The notes: a model not told the origin generated them from the letters alone. Shown: positions 22,864-34,187, numbered from the stretch's first letter. The stretch is 64,000 nt of DNA from Triticum aestivum (GCF_018294505.1 NC_057801.1:844807465-844871464); one strand, 5' to 3'. Program-made: numbers and translations.

Positions 22864-23840
22864 GAGCAACTCTAGCAGACCCACTATCCCGCCAAGCTGT
22901 AAACTGCGTTTACAGTTCACATGGGGGCATTTATGCAGGCTCAAAATCACCGTGGCAGAACAGAAACTGTATCCAAACCCGTAATATTTAAAAAACTTGT
23001 TTCGCTGAGAAATTTAAGCAAAAGCTCACCGAAGCTCGCTTGCATAGATAGTTCTTCTTCACATAAGTTCGTACACAGTATGCATCTACGCTGCCGTACC
23101 ACTAAATAAAATTGAGCTCACCGGAGCTCGTGCGGTAGCTGCCTAGCGGCGGCGCTCAATCGGAGTCAGAGAAGTCAGAGGAGTCAAGGTCGATGTAGAA
23201 CTTCGCCTGCTCCGCCTTCATCAGTCGCACGACAGCCTCCTTGGACGTCTGCGCCTGCAACGCGGCGACGCCTGTCTGGAGGAAGAGCCACTCGTACTTA
23301 AGCTCGCGGCGGATGCGCTCTTCCATCTCCCTCGACCGCTCGAGGACGACGCGCTCGAGAAGCTCCTCCTGCCCCGGGGGAAGGTAGTCCTCGGGCCCGA
23401 TGACGCCTCGGCGCGGCGCATCGGGCGCTACGGCGCGAGGCGAGAGCTCCTCCTCTGGCTCCCTTTTAATCGGAATGAGCCGCGAGCTCGATGCGCCCGC
23501 GGGTGAGCTCCCCGTGGACCAGGAGCCGGAGAAGGCGTGGTGGCGGCGGGCGAGCTCGCGATCGAACTCATCCAGCTCACGGCGGTCGAACGCCGGCGGC
23601 GGCCGGCTACCATGGTTGAGCCACCGACGCGCCCCCTGGTTGGGCGCGGCATCAGATCTGGCGCGGCGGCGGCGCTCCGCCTCATCCCCAGTCTGTGGTA
23701 ACGTTTGCAGACTGTGGTAAAAATATTTACGGGCCGGACGAATATACGGGCTTTGTTCTGGCCAGAAAATTGAGACGAGCCCATATACTCGCCGGAATTA
23801 TGCGGGTTCGCGCATTATGCGGGGTCTGCTAGAGTGGCTC
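22864..23840 (-). mobile_element. PIF/Harbinger-like element carrying gene-like DNA
   Basis: Terminal inverted repeats GAGCAACTCTAGCAGACCC and, from the other strand, GAGCCACTCTAGCAGACCC differ by one base in 19. TTA flanks both ends (22861-22863 and 23841-23843), the PIF/Harbinger target duplication. Length is 977 bp. The interior is GC-rich and holds a long minus-strand open frame (next entry). No DDE transposase is visible, so the element is non-autonomous. Confidence 0.75.
23156..23692 (-). pseudogene. Open 3' exon of an unknown acidic-tailed protein within the Harbinger-like element
   Basis: One minus-strand frame is open for 179 codons from a possible AG acceptor (TTACCACAG before 23692) to TGA at 23156-23158. 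It contains no in-frame ATG before its middle. Visible parts are an Arg-rich start (DEAERRRRARSD), the phrase FDRRELDEFDRELARRHH, a Ser-rich linker, IPIKREPEEEL, then a charged helical stretch (EELLERVVLERSREMEERIR) and the acidic end IDLDSSDFSDSD. It lacks a start and so is probably a captured or truncated last exon. The KREPEEE-type phrase occurs, to my memory, in proteins tied to such grass elements. Function unknown. Confidence 0.4.
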
Positions 23841-24199
23841 TTACACTGCCCTTCCACTTGAAGCTGCTGCTGCTACAGAGAAGCACCACACCAGGCTTGC
23901 TAGGCCCGAGGACACGTCGTGGACGAATGCACGCATCGGTGCTGCCAGCACCGGGCATGCGTAGACGAGAGACCTGCACGAGCTGTACGCCATGTCGAGG
24001 AGTCGGAGGGCCAGCAGAGAAGAAGAGTCAACGACAATTGTGGCGCCAATCGGCGTGAGGGCCGATGTCACCAACGGTGGTCGGAGTAGACGAAGTGGTT
24101 GGGGCAGATGGTCGCTGGCGCCAGATTGGTGCTGGACGAAGACAAAAGGGGTGGATGGGCAGCGGCAGCGGCTATAGAGGCGAGTGGATGGGCCGCCAT

Positions 24200-24454
24200 A
24201 TGGGGAGAGGCCGTCGGGTCGGGGCGATTTAAATGTCCCACTGGGCGTAGATGCAGGTGCCTCGGCCGCCCGACAACGGCGTCGTCATGACAAATTTTGA
24301 GGGTCGAGTCCAGTGACGGTGTGTCGTCTCGAAAGATCACGGCGTTCGGATGCTTCCATAGATGCCAGCAACAGAGGAGCGCGATGGCCGACGGGAAGGC
24401 CGTGCCCACCACGGAGGCGACGTCGAGAGGTGAAGAAACCTGACCGACACACAA
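24200..24454 (-). pseudogene. Fragment of a LINE ORF2 C-terminal region
   Basis: The minus-strand frame reads AIALLCCWHLWKHPNAVIF followed by RDDTPSLDSTLKICHDDA. This is the conserved C-terminal phrase of plant LINE ORF2 proteins (LCCWQLWKHRN-VVF..). The frame then degenerates toward 24070 into unrelated sequence. No poly(A) tail or target duplication could be fixed. It is a truncated retroposon piece. Confidence 0.5.
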
Positions 24455-24469
24455 GTTTTATTATGAGAA

Positions 24470-25310
24470 TATGACAACACGGCTGTGCTTTGATTACAGG
24501 ATAATTTCGGTCAATTGATATGTACTGTGAACTATTCCTTCCATATCAACAACGTCTTGTATTTTGATATAGGAATATACATGATTCTTCATCAATTAAA
24601 TTTAACCTCTTGACAATAGGGTCGGTTGAAATTTTTGGTTCACATACCTCCTAGATAAAAAAAATCAATATCACGTTGGTCAACATAATTGTCATAAACA
24701 CTAAATAAACCAAATAATTATAAAAGATAATACGTACTATATCCGAATCATAGACAGGACGAGAGACAACGGAGGCGGATACCAAACCATCGCACTATAT
24801 AATAACAAATAATAATAAAAGTAAGAAAATTACACAAGTATCTATCTAGATCATACAAGTAAAAAATATTATTTTAGAAAGAAGATAAGATCAAGAGGCT
24901 CACCACCGTGCTGCCGGCGACGAGATCGACGCGGGCGATCGACGGTGATGAGAACGGGGACGGGACAAGACAGACCGTCAAACCTAAACAAATCTTAAGA
25001 AAAATGGACCTTGGACAAGGAGCTTCGAGAGCAGAAAGCTTAAGTGTGGCTCGGACATTTCATCAAACACCACATGTGCATTGGAGGTGAGCTAGAGCAC
25101 CACAAAGCTCTCCCACGGTCGTCCATAAAAACAGAGCACTCCACTGCTCTGCTCGCGGGCAAGGGTGTATATATAGGCATCTCGTTGGTCCCGGTTCGTG
25201 GCCCCATGGGTCACGAACCAGAACCCATGCCCCCATGGGTCCCGGTTCATGAGTGAACCGGGATTAATGGGCTTACCCGGCCTGGACCAAAGCCCTGTTT
25301 TCTACTAGTG
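24470..25310 (-). mobile_element. CACTA-superfamily element end (DTC), incomplete
   Basis: Read from the minus strand it starts CACTAGTAGAAAACAGGGC at 25310, the CACTA terminus. Subterminal inverted and direct copies of CCGGTTC(A/G)TGA and GAACCGGGA follow (25193-25262). A TATATATA box (25169-25176) lies inside the end. The interior (AAGAAGATAAGATCAAGAGG, GAGGTGAGCTAGAGCACCAC) I recognise from the same wheat-tribe family. The opposite terminus was not found before about 24470, so the element is truncated or its other end has decayed. No transposase frame. Confidence 0.6.
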
Positions 25311-25574
25311 TGTCTCCAGTCTGGGTTTAGTAGTGTCGCGACACGAGCGGCCAGGAAATCAATCTCGGCCGGGATCGCACCTTTTCTGTTACAACAAACA
25401 TGATTTTACTCATACAAGGTTTGAATTGACCGGGATTTGTAAATACAGGGTACCAACTTCAGGGATTTGAAAGTGGGGGTTCGTTTATGTCGGCCTCCAC
25501 AACTTCAGGGTTTATTTTAGACTTCACTCCCAGGAGACTGACGGAGCAAAATATCTCCAGCCAACTTGCAGATG
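25311..25574. other. Intergenic, contains a duplicated landmark
   Basis: GTTTAGTAGTGTCGCGACAC and the following AGCGGCCAGGA near 25325-25356 resemble the far-end landmark of the local duplicated blocks (648-690, 4284-4305). No gene. Confidence 0.35.
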
Positions 25575-26830
25575 AATGTTTTTTTTTTTGCAAAAAAAGA
25601 GATATTCTGAAGATACAAATTACACCCAGACTCTACACCAACATAATGTCCAACAAGACATTGAGGAAGCACACTGCCAAAAAGAAAAAAAATCGCCATA
25701 GTGACCAGTCACTCGCAGCAGCAGCACACTAACCACCACTAAAGACAGCGCCCAGACAGCAAAAGAGGTCATGCAAAGACGACGCCTCCAAGAAAGGAAT
25801 GGAGCACAAGCACTGTCGTCGCCGAATCAATGATCTTAGGTTTTTAGCCTAGAGAAAGTCCGGGTTCTAAAAACATTGTCTTCAACAAGATCATTGTCAG
25901 GCACAACCAATGAAGGTCAGACCTTGAGTTTTCACCCATAGAATCGAGACTCGGTACTCGAGGAGGACCACTAAGACAGACGCCCTCTATTGCTGCCGCC
26001 CCCATTTGCCGACGCCACTACTGCAGTCACTAAACACAAAGCTAAGTCTTCATCGCATCCAAAGTACCTTTCCGCCATTTATTCTGATCCTTCAATCGCA
26101 GCCGCCATGACATTCTGCGCCTCTCTCAATACCATGGAAATCTGGAAGTAGACATGTCCCATGGTATCGACAAAAAGTGAAGCTTCGCGCCGCGCCCGAT
26201 TAAAGCCACGCGGGCAGATGCCATCCAATCTAGAAAATCGGGAGCGCATTGCGCCAATTTGTAGATCTCCAACGGAGATATCGGAAACTCATCATCGGGC
26301 AGATCAGAGAGGATCGAAAACAGGCAGATCGTCAGTTTGGCGCGAGAAGACCAATAGGGCAGCCACCTTTATTGACCCAGATCAGCAGCCCCATGCCACC
26401 AATCCACGTGACCATGCCACCCCGATGTTCCCAACCGGCAACCGGAGCCCCAAGGTAGAACCGGAGCGGTAGGAGAAGGCGACCTGCGCTGCCCGTAGTC
26501 TACGACAAGGGCCGCCATGACCGCCAGCACACCGACGATTTAGCCACCACCGAGCCGTCGATGAAGAAGATGTGCGCCCGCGCCATCTTCCCCGAACCAC
26601 GCAACCACGCCTCACCGAGCACCACGTCCCCGCCAACCATCGCATGCCGCGTCCCCAACCGCCGAGCGAGGAGGGATGAGAGCTCCGCCGCCACCGACGC
26701 AAAGCCGGTGTTCGCCTAATGATGGCTCCGGCGGCGGCAAGGAGGGGGAGGGGGAGGGATAGCGTCTATGGCTAGGCGGCGGAAGGAGTGCTCCGGCTGC
26801 TTACGGGAGCCGTGCGGAGACCCTAGATGG
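25575..26830 (-). mobile_element. Non-coding retroposon-like repeat (minus orientation)
   Basis: It begins at a T-run (near 25579-25590), as expected of a poly(A) tail read from the other strand. It continues with CAAAGACGACGCCTCCAAGA, AGAAAGTCCGGGTTCT and CAATGAAGGTCAGACCTTG, phrases I recognise as an abundant wheat-tribe repeat, and ends in GC-rich DNA near GGGAGCCGTGCGGAGACCC. Open frames on both strands (for example 26382-26702) follow base composition and lack domains. No target duplication was found. Confidence 0.45.
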
Positions 26831-27179
26831 GTTCGCTTACATGGCGAAAAGGGAGTTATATTGTTTTTTGTCTTGCTAGATTACAACAAAAATAATTCAT
26901 AGTCGTGTACGTGTTAAAAAAATACTCCATTTTCGTAATGAAAATGGGGCAACGTGGTCCGTTTTATTGAAAAAAAATTGCGCCTCTTGTTAGACACATG
27001 TCACTTAATTTTGAGCAGCGGTTGAAAATCCATAATGCATGTTCCGTGCATTCGAGAAAAAAAAATGCATGTTCCGTGCACATTAAGGGTGGATGTGTAC
27101 GTCGGTGCAGGCAGCTTGTGCCTTTATGGATCAATGTAGTACACTCGTATACGTGTACGGTCAAATCAAATCGAACCGA
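26831..27179. other. No gene recognised
   Basis: Intergenic sequence. A short direct repeat, AAAAATGCATGTTCCGTGCA-like (near 27034 and 27061), is present. Nothing coding. Confidence 0.35.
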
Positions 27180-27370
27180 CTAATTCGCGCGCATATGCCA
27201 CAGCAGTAAGTGCACACACATGACATATGTATCTTGACTTGGCATCTATACCTCTTACCCCTTTAGACAGTTCGTCCCCTCCCCCAGGGTGCAGCCTGCA
27301 ACTCAACCAACAGCAGCAAGGAATTATATTGCATCACCACCTTGCAACAAACACGCGCTCAATTCTATCT
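27180..27370. repeat. Short duplicated intergenic block
   Basis: GCATATGCCACA, CCAGGGTGCAGCCTGCAACT, CAACCAACAGCAGCAAGGA and TTGCAACAAACACG follow the order of related phrases at 21819-22235. The earlier copy is interrupted by the nested Stowaway pair at 21858-22141. Confidence 0.4.
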
Positions 27371-27689
27371 TATATTAATAAAGGGTTGGCGCATGCAAAA
27401 GGGTTACAAGCTCGGTTCTATATACAGTACATACCAATACCATGTGCGTTGGAAAGAAAGAATAAAGCTAAAACAGCCAGTTTGATCCATGCCCGACGTT
27501 ACACGTTAGTGGTGTGCACACAGACATCTCCGAAGGTCCTTCTCACTCTGTCAATTTAACTTAGTTGCTAGCTCCATCCAAAAACACCTCAATTGAAGAA
27601 ACAAAAAAAAAGGTGATACACCTGTCACTAGAACTGGAATCAAATTCCGTCAAGAAAAATACATACATTCTTTTCTTTCTCTCCAAAAC

Positions 27690-28900
27690 CTTTTGCTTCA
27701 TCGACGGCCCTTCTTTCCCCCGCCCCACCTTCCTCCCCTCGCTGCCCTCTGGAAAAGTCCTGATGGCTCCGAGGAAGGCGGCGACGGGGCCCTTCTCCGG
27801 TTGCTCGGCGCTGCTACGGCAGCCGCCCTCCATGGATCAGGGACGACGGTCCCATTGGTGAGGCTGCCCCATCTGGTGGTGCGGCGGGACTGGCAGGCTG
27901 TCGGAGGTCGGTTGGGCGGTCGAGGGACCACTGGCAGGTCAGGGCCATGGCAGCGATGCCCCTACGGTTTGTAGGCGGAGCGGGAGGTGGGGATCCAGAT
28001 GGGGTAATTCCTTGGTCGGTTCCGCCCTGCCACGACGACACCGACACCCACCAGTGACGATATTCTTCTTGGAGACGTCGTTCCGGTCCGCCCTACCTCT
28101 TCCGACATCACTGCTTCTCGGGTGAAAACCCTAACTGTGGTGGGCGGCAACGGCACTCAAGGTGCCGTGTCCTAACTGTGGTGGGCGGCGATGGCGCTCA
28201 AGGCACCGTGTCCTTCCCGGAGGCGTCTCCATGAGAGCTTTGTGATGGTGGGCACCATTTAGGTTCGTTGGCAGGTACAGATGGCGTGCCCTTCTTTCTC
28301 CGGGGGACATTTGTTCCGGGGGAAACCCTATATCTGTGTCTCTCGGTTCGGATGATGATGGAGATATGGTGCCATTTTCCCTTCTGAGGGCATTGTTTTG
28401 GAGCAGAGGTTCACTGGAGGGGCCAACAGGTGGAGCAGTGTTGCATCTACCGCATTGAAGACTGGGGGTCTCGGCGGCGTGTAGTAGTGGTATCTTAGCG
28501 TTGGACGCGGTTTGATGGACGCACGTAGGCTGCTGACGTTGTCTGGTGTCATGGTGACGTCGACGGCAGATGCCTGGCAAGGTGTATGCACTGATCCCTC
28601 CTGAAGACGGGACGGCGGGAAACGGCGGCGGCAGAACCTAGAGCATGCGCATGCGGTGCGTGTTGTGGGATGCCTAGACCGGTTGGTGCTATCAGCTTGC
28701 CAGACGGGTAGCTTCTTGAGGCCACTTAATTAGATGATGTCCGTTGATACGGGCCGGGGCATATCTTTAAACTTGTAGGTATAGCGACTTGTTCGTCTCG
28801 AATATGGCTTTGGGTTCATCTATTTATTTATTTTATCAAATTCTGTTGAATAACTTAACAAAGATGGCTACATGATGCAGTCATGCAGAGGCTACTGCTG
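27690..28900 (+). mobile_element. Non-autonomous LINE-like retroposon
   Basis: GC-rich start (CTGGTGGTGCGGCGGGACTG region), then GGTGGGCGGCGATGGCGCTC, CACCGTGTCCTTCCCGG, GGAGATATGGTGCCATTTTC and a 3' part TTGTTCGTCTCGAATATGGC ending with AAAGATGGCTACATGATGCA and GTCATGCAGAGGC. The 3' phrase parallels the coding LINE at 50480-53461 (ATGGCCGTATGCAT..GATGCAGAGGCCGGGG). It has no ORF2. A 45-bp unit around CTAACTGTGGTGGGCGGC is tandemly duplicated (28129-28220). No poly(A) is preserved. Confidence 0.45.
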
Positions 28901-29088
28901 ACTGTGATAAGAAAACCAAACAGAACCCAACTTCCTAAATTATAATAAGCAGATGACGATGATCTGTTCTGGTGCTTCCCTGCCCTGGGACTCTGGGAGT
29001 TGAGGTAAGAAAACCAAACAGAAACTGCAATCCATCATTCAATGAGTCAGGCAAGGCTGAGACTGAGAGGCTACTGCTGACTGTGATA
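28888..29088. repeat. Pair of short direct repeats
   Basis: A 22-bp word (GAGGCTACTGCTGACTGTG plus ATA) occurs at 28888-28909 and again at 29067-29088. AAGAAAACCAAACAGAA occurs at about 28909 and 29007. This looks like a local duplication or insertion footprint. Confidence 0.6.
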
Positions 29089-29575
29089 TAGTGAGGCTAA
29101 GCAAAGCAGTCAGTACGTCCATGAATGCCATGAGCAAAAAGGAATTTGCTTAGAGAAAGACTCGGCACACAAGTATCTGTTGTAGACCCACTGATCGGTC
29201 CGGTACTCGTCACTAGAAAGGCAATAACGCTTTCTTCGGCAGATGATGACCTCTTTCGGGCGGAGAAATTGCAACTCATTCAGTGAGCAGAGGGCATAAT
29301 TCAAACACATAGCCAGCACTGAAAAGGCCCTCCCCTTTTCCCACTTGACCAATTTAAATAAATTCAGTTAGATGCTCCATCCACCAGTGGAAGAAAAGAG
29401 GGTGATCCACCATCCATCAGACTTTGAAGCAAAACTCCATCTTCCTGAGTTTCTTCTTCTGCAATGCTGCTGCTGGTACTCAGAATCAGTTGCTTCATGA
29501 ATGGACAAAGAAGCATGGAAGAAACTGACCTGCCGGCATTGACTCGACATGGTTCTCACAATTTAAGGATGGAAG
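29089..29575. other. No gene recognised
   Basis: Moderate-GC intergenic DNA. Minus-strand frames of 60-80 codons exist (29097-29352, 29368-29559), but they have no recognisable domain, splice context or promoter. Confidence 0.3.
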
Positions 29576-30345
29576 AAACAAAATATTTTTCGAACTAACT
29601 ACATTTTTTGAATTCACGAACATTTATAAAGTTTATGAACATTTTTCTAACTCAACAACATTTTTTAATTAATGAACATATTTTGTATTAGTGGACATTT
29701 TTTAAATTTCCTTAACAATTTCAAACTCATGAACAAACTATATATTATGGAACTTTTTCAACACATTTTTTGTTGAATTTCAAAAACATTTTTTGCATGT
29801 CCTGAACACTTTTTGAACACATGATGTTTTTTGAAAAAAACTGTGAACATTTTTTGTATTCACGATTTGTTTTGAATTTGTGAACAAATTTTTGAATTCA
29901 TGAACGAGTTCCGAATTTGTGAACATTTTATTAAATTCACGGCGCGTATGAACATTTTTTTAATTCAAAGACTTTAAAAAGTTTGCCAACTTGAAAAAGT
30001 TTGCAAATTTGATCAAAGTATATGGATTTGGAAAACATTGTGAATTTTCAAAATCTTATAGATTTGAAAAAGCTCAAGAATTTTGAAAAGTTTAGTTAAA
30101 AAAAAACTTCATGAATTTGAGAAATGTTCACACATTTGATAAACTACCCGAATTTAGTCTTGTCACAAATTAAATAAGAAAAAGAACATACAATAAAATA
30201 AAAGGGGAAAAGTCAAACAGAAAATGAAAAACCAACCAGAAACCCATAAAAAATAGGAGAAGAAAAGGCCAAAAAACCGAGTGAAGGAAGCTTTTAGAAT
30301 GTTCCCAAAACTAGAAGGACCACACACTTCTGCATCCCATTATAT
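29576..30345. repeat. Dispersed AT-rich repeat, copy 2
   Basis: Short words ATTTTTTGAATTC, GAACATTTTT and AATTTTGAAAAG are strung together as in 5440-5830. The tail ACATACAATAAAATAAAAG, then AAAACCAACCAGAAACCC, matches the tail of copy 1. The order is the same on the plus strand, so both copies have the same orientation, 24 kb apart. Confidence 0.5.
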
Positions 30346-30529
30346 GGATCCGCCCTTTAAGAAAAATGGATTAATTCCCATATACACGTTCTACCGATAA
30401 CGAACTAACTTGCGATGGAAGCGCCAAATAGGATTTACAAATGGAAACTAGACGCTCGCCCTCCCGACTCATGGGCTGGGCTACCCACGTAACCTTCAGA
30501 AGATATTCCTAGTATGATTGCACATAGTT

Positions 30530-30925
30530 AGGTAGGAGGATCATTTGTAACATTATTGATAAAAAGTGATAACCATTAGACCCTTCAGTAAATAACATAT
30601 TTAATCTAGAATTCTCTAAAGCAATGATCTCTAGATAGTTGCGATCCATATATATTCTACAACAAAGATATGGAACATCCAACTCCAGAATCTCTTCAAT
30701 TGATAACGGATTTACTCTGGAATACTCTAAGTCAATCATGTCTAGATATTTCTGTTCCATTAATATTCTACATCCAAGTGATAGAATATCCAATTCTTCT
30801 CTAATCTTAGGGTTCTTCTACAAAATATCTGATGGTTGTTCATGATTTCTTCTAGGGCCCATTTCTCAAATATAGTTCTCATATCCAATACCCCCAAAAT
30901 CTTCTAGAAGTGTTTTGCAACTTTC
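30530..30925. repeat. Dispersed non-coding repeat, copy 2 (uninterrupted)
   Basis: Same phrase order as 7225-7520 plus 8300-8410 but without the roughly 780-bp GC-rich insert: TGATAAAAAGTGATAACCA, TCATGTCTAGATATTTCTGT, ATTCTACATCCAAG, ATATCTGATGGTTGTTC, AATCTTCTAGAAG. A minus-strand frame (30509-30793) reads as an imperfect dimer (ILELDVPYLCCRIYMD), which merely translates the internal 120-bp duplication. Copy 1 has stops there, so it is not a gene. Confidence 0.5.
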
Positions 30926-32095
30926 TCAACATTTATAGAAGTATTTTTGACATTGTTTGAATATGTCTTCCCCATTCGGTTTTGGAAACTTAAGCCTACT
31001 CAGGTAGGTAGCAGAGCAGACATATTGGTGAACCACAGTCTTCAACAGAGAGGCATGGTGCGGGAGATGAACTTTAGCACTTGTTGCGATGCGCTTGAAG
31101 TCATTCCTCACCATTTGCACATAAAAATGCATGCACATTGTGCTATTCTACTAAAAAATGGTTGAGGTTAACAAATTATTTGTAATGCCTTAATTTTAAG
31201 ACTATGTTTCATCACTTTCTTAATTTAGCAATTCTGTAATTTTGAAGGTCTCATCACCAAAATCCAATACATTAAGAAGCTGCACCAAAGATTAGAGGAA
31301 AAATCTGGACAACACTTTGTTCACTTTGGAACATTCCATTTTTTTACAAGTAGTATGAAAAAAGTGAACAAAATGAACAAATATTGGCACCTAGGATAAA
31401 CAACCATACACACTAGAAGCCTCTACGAGAGTATTTGTTGGAAGGTGTGGTTAAAGTTTCAAGGATGCAAAAAATATGAATCAGAATACACGTATGTATA
31501 TGCTAGGATTCATAAATACTCTCATTAATCGATGGAGGCATATTATGTTTTTGGTTCCCGTTAGTTTAGGGTACTGGATTTAATTGATTTTTTCGAAGGT
31601 AGTGTATTGAAAGAGAATTAATTAACATAAATTTTATTATAATATAATTGGCAACCACAAATGTTACAATTGTATATAACAGAGCATCATATCTCAGTAT
31701 ATAGTAGGATTTTTATGTGGTTAACCTTTATAAGTGTAATGGAAAACTATAATATCAATGGGTTGGACGATTTTGATAGGAGCAGAACAATTTTTAGTAA
31801 CCAACTTTCTAAAACTGTGCCTGAGTAAACATGCTTCTCAAATTTATAGCTAGATGATCTAGGAGGACAGTTTATGGTAGAGTCCCAGAGAAGTTCGGTA
31901 TTACCTGTCATAGAGAGGGCTTTCGAAGTACTAAGATGCAATAAAGCATCCGATTTAGCATTCCCATAATTCTTTTTAATGGTTGACATAACTAGACTAG
32001 CTTGGTTGTTTACCCAAGTTAATTTCCTACTCGACATCTTAATCACGAAGAGACACTAAATCTCTATTAAGATTATCATAACCCATAGGTTCCGT
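30926..32095. other. No gene recognised
   Basis: AT-rich DNA. A minus-strand frame at 31747-32046 is open for 99 codons but has no domain I recognise. It may be a relic of a transposon frame. Confidence 0.3.
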
Positions 32096-32272
32096 TGTAG
32101 TCAATGCTTGATCTGGTAGTTAATAGTTGTCATGTATAGATGACCCTATGCGTGTTATATCAATCAGAGATTGACCTGATTGATTGTATGTTTGATGTAA
32201 ACTATAACACTATATAGTACACGCCCATGGGTATTCCCCATGGAAATTACCCCTATTATAGCTATTTTCACA
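32096..32272 (+). repeat. Probable 5' LTR of a decayed copia element
   Basis: Begins TGTAGTCAATGC and ends TATTTTCACA directly before a tRNA-Met-like primer site (32273). Length about 177 bp, in the range of the short LTRs of Copia-2 (187 bp) and Copia-1 (245 bp). The left end is uncertain because no target duplication could be matched. Confidence 0.4.
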
Positions 32273-32286
32273 TGGTAACAAGAGCC
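32273..32286 (+). promoter_or_regulatory. Primer binding site (initiator tRNA-Met type)
   Basis: TGGTAACAAGAGCC resembles the TGGTATCAGAGC primer site of Copia-1 with one substitution and one inserted base. Position next to an LTR-like CA end supports it. Confidence 0.5.
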
Positions 32287-32438
32287 TAGTCGATCCACAA
32301 CATGACTTCCTACCAAACTACCTCCATGACCTTGCTATCCATTGCATCTGGGACTTCCCTCGCCCTAGGGCAGGTCACCGGCGGCATGCTTGGCACCTGC
32401 AGTTCTGTGTTCACTGGCTCTACCTCACAGTGACTCAT

Positions 32439-32890
32439 CTTGGTCTCTACAATGGGACACATGGTCAACATGAAGCTCAATAGCGACAACCACCTGCCAT
32501 GGAAATCGCATGTCATACCCATCCTTCATGTCCAACAAGTTCTTTGCTATGTCAATGGATCGTATTCAGCGCCGCCAAAGTCTATCTACAAGTCAAACAC
32601 AAACGGCACTCCAATGGTGGACAACACAACATAAACCGTGTGGTATGCTCAACATTAGTTGATCCTCTCTACACTCCTCTCAACACTGTCATCTGACGCT
32701 CGGGCTAGCCTCCTCTGCCGCAGTTTGGTTTGCCATTGAGCGGATGTTCTCATCACACTTGTGCAACAAGGTCATGCACATCATACGCCAGTTGGCACTT
32801 ATCCATAAGAAGGACATCAGCATGGCCGATTAATACAGACCGTGTGAAAGCTCTCAGAGATCAGCTGGCAGCCATTGACATCGCACTTCT
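32439..32890 (+). pseudogene. Decayed Ty1-copia gag
   Basis: Plus-strand frames, broken by stops and shifts, read HMVNMKLNSDNHLPWKSHV, then IPILHVQQVLCYVNGSY, and further on RDQLAAIDIALLDDGI. This is the pattern of the copia gag N-terminal region (KLNRDNYLLWKSQVIPILRG..GYVDGS) and of its RDQLAAIG..LDD part. Everything after 32890 (zinc knuckle, protease, pol) is missing, replaced by an unrelated repeat at 32903. Confidence 0.55.
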
Positions 32891-32902
32891 TGATGATGGA
32901 AT

Positions 32903-33178
32903 TTTGTTGATAAAGGTTGCTTTTATTATCTCAAAATGTACCAATCATGTAGCATCAAGCAGATACAAATAAAAAGAGCAACTTGACCTCTACATAGCTA
33001 AGATGCACACAACCATGAATAGAATGGTTTGACAAAGTATATAAAGCCGACAAGTTAGCAATAATAAAGCCATATGAGATCAAGACTGTGCCTATGTCGA
33101 CGAAGGAGGTGGACTGATCTGGAGATTCTACTGCCACCTATCTTGGGTAGAAAACTCCCTGGCCGCCCGCTCTAACCG
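32903..33178. repeat. Dispersed repeat that truncates the copia relic
   Basis: Begins TTTGTTGATAAAGGTTGC and runs through TATATAAAGCCGACAAGTTA, ATGTCGACGAAGGAGGTGGA and AACTCCCTGGCCGCCCGCT. I recognise this as a common wheat-tribe intergenic repeat of unclear class. No ORF or clear termini. Confidence 0.35.
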
Positions 33179-33182
33179 CATA

Positions 33183-34117
33183 CTGATGTCTACAACACAA
33201 CTTATTCTTGTAGACTCGTGTTAGGCCTCCAAGCGTAGCGTAATGTCGGACAATAGCAATTTTCCCTCAAATGGATGACCTAAGATTATCAATCTGTGGG
33301 AGGCGTAGGATGAAGATGGTCTCTCTCAAACAACCCTGCAATCAAATTAAAGAAATCTCTTGTGTCCCCAACACACCAATACAATGGCAAACTGTATATG
33401 TTTTTGTAATATGAAGTATAAAACACAACAAGGTAGAAAGTGATAAAATGGAGCACAAACGGTATTGCAATGCTTGAAAACAAGGCCAAGGGTTCATACT
33501 TTCACTAGTGCAATCCCTCAATGTGCGACAAAAAGAATCACTCAAAAGTTGAAATTGTTGTAGGGTACGAAACCACCTCAAAGTTATCTTTCCCGATCAA
33601 TCTATTTAGCCATCCCTATAAGTGTCACAAACTTCCCTAGAATTCATACTAAAATATCACCTTATGATACACATCAACCAACTCTAATGTCACCTAGATA
33701 CTACAATGTCACCGCAAGTATCCGTGAGTTGACTATTCGATATGCATCAAACAACTTTAGATTCATAATATTCAATCCAACACAAAGAACTTCAAAGATT
33801 ACACCAAATTTCTACCAAAGAAAGTAGGGCGAAAACGTGCATTAACCCATGTGCCTAGATTATCCCAATGTCACTGCGGGAATCTGCAAGTTGATTGCCA
33901 AAACATATATCAAGTGAATGAATAGAACACCCCATTGTCACCACGGGTATCCACATGCAAGACATACATCAAGTGTTCTCAAATACAAAATATTCAATCC
34001 GATTAAAACCTCAAAGGGAAAGACTCAATTCATCACAACAAGATAGAGATGGAGAAACACCATATGATCCAACTATATCAACAAAGCTCGCCATACATCA
34101 AGATCGTGCCAAATTAA

Positions 34118-34187
<70 letters not shown>

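Noticed and set aside
23841..24074. 77-codon minus-strand hydrophobic frame ending exactly at the Harbinger TTA duplication
   Set aside because: No ATG start, its stop is made by the target-site bases, and no homology is recognised. Probably chance.
30509..30793. 94-codon minus-strand frame with an internal repeat (LCCRIYMDRNYLEI)
   Set aside because: It translates a 120-bp non-coding dimer. The sister copy near 7225-7520 has stops in the same reading.
34123..34185. (AG)n tract as a GAGA-type regulatory element
   Set aside because: It lies inside an LTR-like repeat that normally carries a short AG run. No promoter or gene is adjacent.
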